A stretch of DNA of 64,000 bases, taken from assembly GCF_964291045.1 (NCBI RefSeq), contig NZ_OZ197277.1, forward strand, positions 806,001 through 870,000, given 5' to 3'. This document shows positions 18,157 through 27,400 of the stretch, in pieces (positions within the stretch are counted from its first letter, which is position 1; every line of letters starts with the position of its first letter). The position numbers and the translations under genes are program-made. Origin of the DNA: PALSA-1444 sp964291045. GTDB taxonomy: Bacteria > Chlamydiota > Chlamydiia > Chlamydiales > Rhabdochlamydiaceae. The notes beneath the pieces are model-generated. The model did no database searches, was not told the origin of the DNA, and saw nothing but the letters and a program-made list of their open reading frames with translations.

Positions 18157-20835
18157 TTAGTCATTTGCATGCGCCGTTTTTAAAACCTTCAGCTCTTCTT
18201 GAAGAAGAGGAATTTGATCATCAAGCTCTAAACAGTAGGCAAGGAGGAGCCTTTGCCTTGTAAGAGAAATTTTCTCCCATAAAAAAGCATCTTTACCCCA
18301 CTTTCCCTGTACATCAATTTTCCCCAGCATCAGATGGGGTAAAAGAGCTGTATAAGGAGGGTAGGAGAGTTGGTGGATGACACTAAAATGCGCTTTTGCA
18401 ATCTCTTCTCCTTCAACTGCCCATAAATAACAACCAAAAAGGGTAAAAATAGGAGTTGTTTCCGTTGTCTTTTTCTCTAAAGAAAACGTTTCAAAGATTT
18501 TTCCCGCTTCAGAAAATCTCCTTTGGGCAAGAAGAGCTCTAAGCTCAAAGTAAGGATTTGAGCTGTAGTCTAAGAGGAGGTCTAAATTTCCTTGATCAAA
18601 CTGGGCACAAAATAAAAAATCTAAGAGGTGAGCACTCTGTACAGCTTGCGGTAAGGGAAGAACACCTTTTGTCACATAGTCAATGGCGCAAACAATAGCA
18701 GGGTACTCTAGGAATTTTGGATGAGAGGAAATCCTATCAAATTCTCCTAGCTCAAGGAGTGCAAAAAAACCAGGCTCTACTTGATGATCCTGCTCCATGA
18801 TTTCAATAATTTTTAAAGAATTCCCTAATAAGAAGGCAAGCTGTAAAGCGGAAATAGGGGATAAAAAGTAGGGAAGCTTTTCCCACTCTTTTTGAATGGA
18901 AAGAAGAATTTGATGGTGATCGGGATTGGAAAAAATCTGCGGTATTTGTCTTAGGGCAAGAAGAGCTAAATGGTAAGCTGCAACGCGTTGACGAGAAGAC
19001 GCTTCATGAAGTCTAAAGGCAACATGCTCAACAATCCTAGGAAGAAGAGGGCTATTTGCATACCGCCTTAAAGCAAGCTCTAGACATTTACTCTCCTCTT
19101 CCCATTCCCCAAGAGCTTCATAAACAAGAGATTTTCCCAGAAACTCAAAAGGAGCAAGAGATGTTGATCTTAACCTGCTAAATTGATCTAACGCGTGATT
19201 TAAGAGCGCATCTTTTTCTAAAGGAAAATCTAGCGCCTTTTGAATTAAGGTCACTCCCGCTTTATAAGTGGCTTCTCTCCCTTCTACTCTTCCAGCAAAC
19301 GAGAGCTCAATTTTTTTATACTCTTTTAACGCTTTATCATACTCTTTATACATCATAAATGTATCAGGAATCGCTAAACAGCTCACTCTTGCATTTTGAC
19401 TCCCCGTTGAGATTTTAACTGGGCCAAGAGCCAGATGTGTATCTCTTCTTAAAAGCCCGATGTTAGTCCCTAAGAGAGGAGAGGGGAGGTGGTAGTCTAA
19501 AGAGAGAGCATCATTAATATATAATTTAATAAAATGGTCATTCTTTTCAATCGATAGGGTATAAGAGGTGTGTAAAGAAAGAGGAGGAGAAGGGAGTGTT
19601 AAAATATTGATATTATTTCGAAATAAACGAATACCTGGATGCGAGGGGGACCCAATCCAAAGCTGATATCCTTCCATGAGATCTTTACGCTCCTTAGGAG
19701 AGGGGAGCCCAACAAGAATGCCGATTCCTTGAGCCTCTTCTTCAAAAGAGACGGTGGTCTCAAGTTTGATATTTCCATGAAAAGAGGCTTTAGAAATCAT
19801 GAGATTGACCCATTCCATTTCTGCATCTTGAGAAATAGCCATGAATTTAGCAAGTAAGATAAGCTCTTGAAATTCCCAATCTTCTTTACAATCCATAGAG
19901 AGCTCTCGTTTCAGCGTCCAATCAGGTCTTCCTTCAATAAACGCTTCAATATCTGTGATCAAATCATTCACACAGCTATAACGAGATTCGGGATGAGTGT
20001 TTAAAGCTTTGAGAACGATAGTACTTAAAGTGACAGGAATATCTCGGTCAGGTGCAAATTCAAGGGGATTAGGGACTTTTTCAAATTTCCACCGTTTTTG
20101 AAACAGCTCTAAATTTCCTCTCTTAAAGGGAGGCTTAAGCGTTAAAATTTGAAATAAGATGACCCCAAGCGCATATAAGTCTGTTTGCTCATTTGCAGGA
20201 TTTCCAAGCGCTCTTTCAGGAGTGAGATAAGCAAGCGTACCGACAACTTTCCCCGGCCTTGTTAAAAAGCTAGAAGGGACGGTATCTGCAGGAACCGATT
20301 TAAGATCATCAAGATCTCCAATCACTTCAGCAAGACCCCAATCTAAAATGACCACTTCTCCAAACTTTCCAATAATAATGTTTTCTGGCTTAAGGTCTCT
20401 ATGAAGAATTTTTTTTGAGTGCGCATACGCAACAGCTTGGCAGATCGTGAGGAAAATACGGATGAGATAAGATATAGATCCTTTATGTTCTGATCCTTTT
20501 GCCTCTTTAAGGATGTCTTTTAAGGTAAGCCCTTTAATGTAGGGCATCGTATAAAAGCTGTTACTCGGTTCATCGGAGATCGAAAAAATGGAGACTATGG
20601 TGGGATGGGAGAGTCTAGCTGCAATTCTTGCTTCTCTTAAGAAACGTCTTCGAATGGAGGGAAACTTTTGGAGTTCAGAGCGGATCCGTTTTAAGGCTAC
20701 CATCCGTTTACACTGCACATCTTCGGCAAGGAAAACTTCTCCCATGCCGCCTTTTCCTAACGACCGAATTAAGGTGTAATCGCCTAGTTTTTGAGGGAAA
20801 TCTAAAGAGGGTGATTGCTTTTGTTGTTCATTCAT
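18157..20835 (-). CDS. pknD: serine/threonine protein kinase PknD
   Basis: The N-terminal 290 residues form a Hanks-type kinase: glycine loop LGKGGMGEVFLAED, ATP-binding lysine in VALKRI, catalytic loop HRDLKPENIII, and DWGLAE in place of the usual DFG. The DWG variant and total length (892 residues) match chlamydial PknD, which phosphorylates itself and other proteins. The middle part (about residues 310-480) has a beta-rich, lectin-like look (LYINDALSLDY), and the C-terminal 400 residues are helical TPR-like repeats. There is no transmembrane helix. It is divergent from trpS with only 45 bp between the starts, so the two share a promoter region. Confidence 0.93.
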   Translation of the reverse strand: MNEQQKQSPSLDFPQKLGDYTLIRSLGKGGMGEVFLAEDVQCKRMVALKRIRSELQKFPSIRRRFLREARIAARLSHPTIVSIFSISDEPSNSFYTMPYIKGLTLKDILKEAKGSEHKGSISYLIRIFLTICQAVAYAHSKKILHRDLKPENIIIGKFGEVVILDWGLAEVIGDLDDLKSVPADTVPSSFLTRPGKVVGTLAYLTPERALGNPANEQTDLYALGVILFQILTLKPPFKRGNLELFQKRWKFEKVPNPLEFAPDRDIPVTLSTIVLKALNTHPESRYSCVNDLITDIEAFIEGRPDWTLKRELSMDCKEDWEFQELILLAKFMAISQDAEMEWVNLMISKASFHGNIKLETTVSFEEEAQGIGILVGLPSPKERKDLMEGYQLWIGSPSHPGIRLFRNNINILTLPSPPLSLHTSYTLSIEKNDHFIKLYINDALSLDYHLPSPLLGTNIGLLRRDTHLALGPVKISTGSQNARVSCLAIPDTFMMYKEYDKALKEYKKIELSFAGRVEGREATYKAGVTLIQKALDFPLEKDALLNHALDQFSRLRSTSLAPFEFLGKSLVYEALGEWEEESKCLELALRRYANSPLLPRIVEHVAFRLHEASSRQRVAAYHLALLALRQIPQIFSNPDHHQILLSIQKEWEKLPYFLSPISALQLAFLLGNSLKIIEIMEQDHQVEPGFFALLELGEFDRISSHPKFLEYPAIVCAIDYVTKGVLPLPQAVQSAHLLDFLFCAQFDQGNLDLLLDYSSNPYFELRALLAQRRFSEAGKIFETFSLEKKTTETTPIFTLFGCYLWAVEGEEIAKAHFSVIHQLSYPPYTALLPHLMLGKIDVQGKWGKDAFLWEKISLTRQRLLLAYCLELDDQIPLLQEELKVLKTAHAND

Positions 20836-20880
20836 TGCTTGAAATATACCGATTTGGCAAGATTAAAGAGTAGCATAGAT

Positions 20881-21879
20881 ATGAAAAAACAGATAATTCT
20901 TACGGGCGATCGCCCAACAGGCCCTCTTCACCTAGGGCATTACGTGGGATCTTTAAAAAATAGAGTCGCACTGCAAAAAGATATGACGCAGTTTGTGATG
21001 TTAGCAGATGTACAAGCAATGACAGATAATGCAGATAATCCCATGAAGGTAAGACACAACGTCTTTGAAGTGGCTCTTGATTATTTAGCAGTCGGGATTA
21101 ACCCCTATGAAAGCACCATCTTGATTCAATCTCAGATTCCAGAACTTTTTGAGCTCACTCTTTACTATTTAAATCTTGTGACATGGAATCGTTTAAAGCA
21201 TAACCCAACAGTTAAGCAAGAAATCATGCAAAAAGGGTACAAAGAGAGCGTTCCTGCTGGGTTCATGGTGTATCCTGTCTCTCAAGCAGCAGATATTACA
21301 GCGTTTAAGGCAACAGTTGTGCCTGTTGGAGAAGATCAAAGACCGATGATTGAACAAACCAATGAAATTGTAAGAAGCTTTAACCGCACCTATAAAACAG
21401 ATGTGCTTGTTGAAGCTGAGGCCCTCATTCCTAAAATTGCAAGACTCTCAGGTATTGATGGAAAAGCGAAAATGAGTAAGTCGCTAGGTAATGCCATTTT
21501 TCTTTCTGATTCACCAGATGTAGTCTTAAAAAAAGTGAAATCGATGTACACTGATCCTAACCATTTAAGAGTAGAAGATCCAGGCCGTGTTGAAGGAAAT
21601 CCCGTCTTTGAATATTTAGATGCTTTTTGCCCTGATAGCTTGCATGTAGAGCGTTTAAAAGAGCACTATGCAAGAGGGGGTCTTGGAGACTCTACTGTGA
21701 AAAAAGATCTTTGTGATGTGATTCAAGCCTTTTTAGATCCGATTAGAGATAGACGTAAGAGTTTTGCTCAAGATCCAGAAGCGGTATGGTCTATATTAAA
21801 AGAGGGGACACTAAAAGCTAGAGAAACGGCTAGTCAAACGCTTTTAGAAGTAAAAGAGGCGCTCTGCCTTAACTACTAG
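20881..21879 (+). CDS. trpS: tryptophanyl-tRNA synthetase
   Basis: This class I synthetase charges tRNA-Trp. The HIGH-type motif is PTGPLHLGHYVGSL directly after the N-terminal GDR, and the KMSKS motif is AKMSKSLGN near residue 200. I chose ATG 20881 (332 residues), because the upstream in-frame extension from 20815 runs back across the pknD start and the family begins with a short M-K-x-I-L-T-G-D segment. The opening GDRPTG is the form seen in one of the two bacterial TrpRS groups, differing from the GxQPSG form of the E. coli enzyme. It is transcribed away from pknD. Confidence 0.95.
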   Translation: MKKQIILTGDRPTGPLHLGHYVGSLKNRVALQKDMTQFVMLADVQAMTDNADNPMKVRHNVFEVALDYLAVGINPYESTILIQSQIPELFELTLYYLNLVTWNRLKHNPTVKQEIMQKGYKESVPAGFMVYPVSQAADITAFKATVVPVGEDQRPMIEQTNEIVRSFNRTYKTDVLVEAEALIPKIARLSGIDGKAKMSKSLGNAIFLSDSPDVVLKKVKSMYTDPNHLRVEDPGRVEGNPVFEYLDAFCPDSLHVERLKEHYARGGLGDSTVKKDLCDVIQAFLDPIRDRRKSFAQDPEAVWSILKEGTLKARETASQTLLEVKEALCLNY

Positions 21880-22214
21880 AGCTTTTAATTAATTTTTTTT
21901 TGATCCGCAGGCACTCTATTATGACGGATTATCCGTGATCAGTAGAATGATTCAAGGGGTAAATCAATGGTATTGAATAAAACCCCTTAACTGCTAAAAA
22001 ATATTTGCCCTATTGATGGAGGGTGAATATTATTTTATTAATAGACATGGGTGATTTAGAAAATCTTTATTTATCCGCATGCTAATGAAAAATCCAGCTG
22101 ATTTTTCTTAAAATAAGAATCTCCTTCATATAAGTAGTATTTTTAAAATAGAATGGAACTCCTTGTGTGTCATAAAAAATGCCTATCTATTAAAATTGAT
22201 TGCAGGGGGATTGC
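21880..22214. other. intergenic region with two-part hairpin
   Basis: Between trpS and the LRR-NEL gene there is a palindrome, ACGGATTATCCGT, near 21924 and a two-part hairpin at 21954-21988: AAGGGGT pairs with ACCCCTT and inside it TCAAT pairs with ATTGA. It probably marks the end of the trpS transcript, although no T run follows. The rest is A/T-rich and should contain the promoter of the effector gene; no clear boxes were seen. Confidence 0.45.
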
Positions 22215-24272
22215 ATGAATATCTCAATATCTAATCCATCACACGCTTCAACTTCTTACTTAGAGCCTAGAGGTGATCGTCAGATCTTTTTAGCAGAAGA
22301 GTTAAACCAGTTAACCTCTCTAGATATCTTACAGAATAAAATTTTAATCCAAGGGAATGTAGAAGTTAACTCTTCAAACATCTGCTCTTTTATCTTTTTA
22401 AGAGATAAAGAAGTTGAGATTGATGGGCTATTCACTTGCCAAAATCTTCCTTTTTCTCACTCCTTAAGTCAAGAAATCACAGATTGTGAAGAACAACCAT
22501 TTTGCTTTTTACCTCATCAATTTAAAGTTAAAGGGAATGTGATTTTTTCTCATATTTCTGAACCTTTTTCTTTTCCTGAATTTTTTGAAATTGAAGGAAA
22601 TTTCACCATTTCTTATTGCAAGGCGCTAAAGAGTTTACCTAGAGGACTTAAGGTTAAAGGCTCTTTAAATCTTTTTAGCTGTGAAAACTTGGCACATCTT
22701 TCAGAAGAGACTGAGATTGGAAATGAGCTGGACCTTTCTGATTGTGAAGCGCTCATCACTTTACCTAAACAGCTTAAAGTGGGAGGATCTTTTGATGTGT
22801 CTTACTGCACAGGGCTCACACATCTTCCTGAAGACCTAGAAGTTAAAAAAGATCTGCATGTCTCTAATTGCCCAGCTCTTAGAGCGTTATCTAAGGGGCT
22901 TAAAGTTAAAGGCTCTATTACACTCACTCATTGCCCAGCATTTACACATATTTTTGAAAATTTTGAAACTGAGGGGCACCTTAGCTTTTATGACTGTCCT
23001 GTTTTAACAACGCTCCCTAAAGGGCTTAAAGTAAAAAAAACTTTAGATCTTTCTTACTGTACAGAGCTAACACATCTTCCTGAAGATCTTGAAATAGGGG
23101 GCGATTTGATCCTTTCAAATTGCATAGGTTTGATGGCACTTCCTCACCAATTAAAGCTTGGGGGAGATTTAGGGTTAAGAGGGTGTTATAACCTCTCATT
23201 TTTACCCAGCTGGATTGCCACACTTGGTAGATGTGTCAATAGACGAATACGTGCCATTGATCTTACAGAAACTAGACTCTCTTCTACCCTTATTAACAGG
23301 CTACAAGAAGATACGAGGCATGTGGAAGGGATGCAGTTTTATTTTTCTGAAGCAGCGGGGGAAGAGTATACCGCTCACTTTGAAACTCTTTCTGAGGCTC
23401 TTGAATTTTGGCAGGAGCAAGCAGAAGATCCTCTATCTTTAGAGATTCAAAGCCTCTCTGATCAACTGCATCAAACACTTACATCCCTTCAAGATTATCA
23501 AAATCTTTTAAGATTTCTCACTCGCCTCACGAGAACTGCTGATTACTTGAACTTAACCACAAGAGTTCAGCTTGCAAGAAGGGTTCTTGAGCTGATTTTG
23601 GTTATGGCTAAAGATAACGAATTATGCAGTCACTACGCTTTTTTGATCCACCAAGGACTCTCTTCTTGTGATGACCGCATCATGGCAACTTTAGAAGAGA
23701 TCAATCTTGATCAAAAACTCCGTACAATTGAGCATGAATCTGTAACTGCTGAAGAACTTAGAGATTTTGCAAAAGGTTTTTTCTTTCTTGAAGAGCTAAA
23801 TAAAAAGATTAGAGAGCGCATCAAAACCTTACGTTTTGTCGATGAAGTGGAAGTGTATATGGCTTTTCATATCAAGCTGCAACATCTATTAAATCTTCCT
23901 CTTGATACAAAGGAGATGATTTTTAGACGGTGTGTAGCTATTACCGATGAGGAAATTGAGAACACTGGAAAAGAGGTTTTACAAACTTTAGAAGAGTCTC
24001 TCTTTGAGGCCTTTTTAGCAAATTGGGATCCTTGGAAACGGTATCAAAGAAAAATCTCTGTTATCCCTTGGCAGCTTTTACCTATTGTAGATAGGCAGTT
24101 ATTATCAGAAGATATATGTCCTTACCTTCAAGATGTTCCAACCTACCCCGTCCTTTATAAAAGTGTAGTGTATGATTATGATGCATTCATCCGAAGATAT
24201 ATTGAAGAGGGTGTGGACTTACATAGAGAAAAAGTTCAGATTGATCAACTTTTTCGTCTAAACACTTGGTGA
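22215..24272 (+). CDS. LRR-NEL E3 ubiquitin ligase effector (IpaH/SspH type)
   Basis: Ten leucine-rich repeats of exactly 21 residues (about residues 129-338, for example SFDVSYCTGLTHLPEDLEVKK) are followed by a helical NEL domain. The NEL catalytic signature is present: SSCDDR with the cysteine at residue 485, and downstream KTLRFVDEVEVYMAFH and then NWDPWKRY, which line up with the corresponding segments of Shigella IpaH and Salmonella SspH ligases. Such proteins are delivered by type III secretion and ubiquitinate host proteins chosen by the LRR. I chose ATG 22215 because AGGGGG lies six bases upstream; the in-frame TTG at 22200 would add five residues. No signal peptide is seen, as expected for a type III effector. 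The host target is unknown. Confidence 0.88.
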   Translation: MNISISNPSHASTSYLEPRGDRQIFLAEELNQLTSLDILQNKILIQGNVEVNSSNICSFIFLRDKEVEIDGLFTCQNLPFSHSLSQEITDCEEQPFCFLPHQFKVKGNVIFSHISEPFSFPEFFEIEGNFTISYCKALKSLPRGLKVKGSLNLFSCENLAHLSEETEIGNELDLSDCEALITLPKQLKVGGSFDVSYCTGLTHLPEDLEVKKDLHVSNCPALRALSKGLKVKGSITLTHCPAFTHIFENFETEGHLSFYDCPVLTTLPKGLKVKKTLDLSYCTELTHLPEDLEIGGDLILSNCIGLMALPHQLKLGGDLGLRGCYNLSFLPSWIATLGRCVNRRIRAIDLTETRLSSTLINRLQEDTRHVEGMQFYFSEAAGEEYTAHFETLSEALEFWQEQAEDPLSLEIQSLSDQLHQTLTSLQDYQNLLRFLTRLTRTADYLNLTTRVQLARRVLELILVMAKDNELCSHYAFLIHQGLSSCDDRIMATLEEINLDQKLRTIEHESVTAEELRDFAKGFFFLEELNKKIRERIKTLRFVDEVEVYMAFHIKLQHLLNLPLDTKEMIFRRCVAITDEEIENTGKEVLQTLEESLFEAFLANWDPWKRYQRKISVIPWQLLPIVDRQLLSEDICPYLQDVPTYPVLYKSVVYDYDAFIRRYIEEGVDLHREKVQIDQLFRLNTW
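22599..23228 (+). repeat. ten in-frame 63-bp repeats encoding LRRs
   Basis: The segment encodes ten consecutive 21-residue units with a cysteine at position 7, leucine at 10 and 13, and usually proline at 14. The DNA period is a constant 63 bp without indels. Several units share long stretches (CTxLTHLPEDLE in units 4 and 8; LKVK in units 1, 5 and 7), which suggests growth by internal duplication. Confidence 0.85.
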
Positions 24273-24391
24273 CATTTCTTTTAAAATGAGATAAGCCGTT
24301 TTAATGTGTGAGTGTTTAAGGCTGTACACTAAGAAATTAAGATCTTTTTACGATTAAATCTTCAGGAAGATGGGTTGGTCTAGTACAGCGA

Positions 24392-24411
24392 AGGAGGTCA
24401 AAAGACCTCCT
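24392..24411. terminator. hairpin between convergent LRR-NEL gene and uvrA
   Basis: AGGAGGTC (24392-24399) pairs perfectly with GACCTCCT (24404-24411) around AAAA. No long T run follows on either strand, so it may be a weak bidirectional terminator. Confidence 0.55.
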
Positions 24412-24442
24412 CATCTTAAGCTCATAAAATAGATTTCTATCT

Positions 24443-27400
24443 TTACAAATACATCCCTGTTACAGAATGAGGATTTTCTTTCACCTCTTCTGGTGTTCCT
24501 TCTGCAATGAGATACCCTCCCTTTTCTCCAGCTTCAGGTCCTAAGTCAAAGATGTAGTCACTATTGCGGATCATTTCAATATTATGCTCAATAATAACAA
24601 GGGTGTTGCCTTGATCTGCAAGCTGATGAAAGATTTTTAAGAGCTTATTAATATCATCACTATGAAGACCAATCGTTGGTTCATCAAGAAGATAGAGCGT
24701 TTTTCCAGCAGCTTTACGGGAAAGCTCTTTAGAGAGCCTTAACCGCTGCGCCTCTCCGCCTGATAGTGTTGCAACCTCTTGTCCTAGCTGTAAATACCCC
24801 AGCCCTACGGCAAGAAGCGTATCTAAAATTTTCACAATTTTAGGGAATGCATCAAAGAAGGGTCTAGCTTCTAGTACAGTCATTTTAAAGATTTGACCGA
24901 GATTTTTTCCTTTGTACTCAACGGTTAACGAGAGGGGATTTAGACGAAGTCCATGACACGCTTCACACTCAACTTTTACAGCAGGGAGAAATTGGAGCTG
25001 GATGAGTCTTGTTCCATGCCCTTTACAGGTAGAACACATCCCTCTCGGGTGATTAAAGCTAAAGCATTTAGGTTCAAGCCCTTTGATGATTGCCTCAGGA
25101 AGCGACGCAAATAGATATCTTAAGGGGGTTAAAAGATCTGAATAGGTCGAGACATCTGAGCGGCTGGTTTGTCCTAGAGGATTTTGATCTAGAACAATCA
25201 GTTGATTCCAAGGGGTCTCTTTAATATTTCTTTCTACAGCAGGCTTTAAGATTTGATGCAGTAAGCTGGATTTTCCGCTTCCTGAAACACCTGTTAAAGA
25301 GGTGATGATTCCCACGGGAATATTCACCGTAAAGTTTTTCAAATTGTGCACCTGGCAATCTGGAAGGGGGAAATACGAAGACGCTTTTCTCCGTTTTGTG
25401 GGAGTTATCACTTGAAGCCTTCCACTGAGGTAATTTCCTGTTAAAGACTCTTCATTAGCTAAGATCTCATCAAGAGTTCCTCTTGCGATAATCGCCCCTC
25501 CTTCATTTCCAGCTTTAGGTCCAAAATCTAAGATATAATCGGCAACTTTGAGGGTTAAAGGGTCGTGTTCCACCAAAAGAAGAGTATTTCCCATGTTTTT
25601 AAGCGTTAAAAGCGCCTCATTAAGCTTAATGTTATCTTTGGGGTGAAGACCAATCGTTGGCTCATCAAGGACGTAAAGACACCCTGTCAGACCGCTTCCT
25701 AGCTGTCTTGAAAGCCGGATTCTTTGTGTCTCTCCTCCAGATAACGTAGGAGCGCTTCTTTCAAGGGATAAGTAGCCAAGCCCAATGGAGGCTAAAAAGG
25801 AGAGCCTGCTTTCTAACTGGGAAAACGTTTCTTTAAGGTAAGGAGGAATGGTCCAAGACCTCAGTTCTTCTAACGCCTTAGAGACGGGGAGTTTACAAAA
25901 TCCTGCAAGAGTGATCTCTCCAATTTTAACATGGCGAGCTAGAGGATGAAGCCTACTTCCTTCACAGCTTAAACAGGTACTTTGAGTGAGAAGAGAGGCA
26001 AAAGCGTCTCTATAGTCAGATCTTAACTTGGCCGCTTTTCCAAGAACGTGACTGAGCCCTTGCCAATGCATATCCCCGTAGTGCATAGGGCCATAGAAAA
26101 GAAGCTGAAGGTGAGAAGGGGGCTGCTTTTTAAGAGGAAGCTTAGGATCAATGCCAAAGTCACGTAACATCTCTTTAACAAGATTAAAAGCTGCTCTAGA
26201 GGCTAACCCTTTCCATAAAAGCTCACAAAGCTCTAAAGGAGAGAGCGCTAAGAGCTCTTTTTGTCCCCAGAGATCAATCCCAAATTGAAACCCAATTCCT
26301 AGACAATCTGGGCACATTCCGCTTTCTGTATTAAAGGAAAATGTGTGCGGTGTGATCGAAGGGTAAGATTCTCCTGTTGTGGGATCTGAAAACGCAAGGT
26401 TAAAGAAGAGATCTTGAGATCCTGTATCAACGGTGATAATGCCTTTGGAAAAATGCACGGCGTGTTCAATCGCTTCTAAGAGCCTAGATTCAGAATCTTT
26501 GGATAAAACGCACCTATCAATCACAAGATAGAGTTCGTTTTTTCTTGAATTATCAAAGGGGATCTCTTGATCCAGTTCATAATAGGAGCCATTTAGCCGA
26601 ATGCGTAAGTATCCACTAGATTGAAGCTTAGATAAGAGTTCTTTAAACGGCTCTAGCGGTTTAAGCTTAACAGGGGATAAGATGTAGAGCTTACTTTGAA
26701 GGGGAAGCTCTAGTAATTTATTCACAACAAATCGAATGGTAATAGCTTCTAGTTTCACTCCCGTTGTTGGGGAATAGGCTGTCCCTAGATAAGCAAAAAG
26801 AATCCTTAAAAAATCATAAGCCTCTGTCATCGTTCCCACGGTACTACGGGGATTTCCTGCATGGCTTTTTTGTTCAATAGCAATGGCAGGAGATAGTCCA
26901 TCAATGCGGTCTACTTTAGGTTTTGACATCTGCTGAATGAATTGTCTAGAAAAGGGAGGCATCGATTCAACATACCGTCTTTGCCCTTCTGCATAGACTG
27001 TCTCAAAGGCAAAAGAGCTTTTTCCTGAACCTGAAGGGCCTGTACAGACCGTGATTTTTCCTCTGGGGATTAAAGCAGAGACCGATTTTAAGTTATTTTG
27101 AGACGCTCCTTCAACAACGATATGCTCAACAGCTTTAACAGGCGTCTCTACTTTGGGAGTGAGTGTAAAGGTTTGCCGAAGCGCCTCTGCTGTCGCAGTC
27201 TCTTTTTTCATGATCTGCTCAGGCGTCCCTTCAGCAACTAGATACCCTCCTAAAGCTCCTCCTTCTGGCCCCATTTCAATGATCCAATCGGTTGCCTTAA
27301 TCAAATCCATATTGTGTTCAATCACAATGACGGTATTTCCTTTATCAACAAGCGATTGTAAAATTTCAACTAGCTTTTCAATGTCATAAAAGTGAAGACC

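Noticed and set aside
22599..23228. Regular 63-bp repeats considered as a CRISPR-like array
   Set aside because: The units are contiguous, fully coding and vary in the way of protein repeats; there are no spacers.
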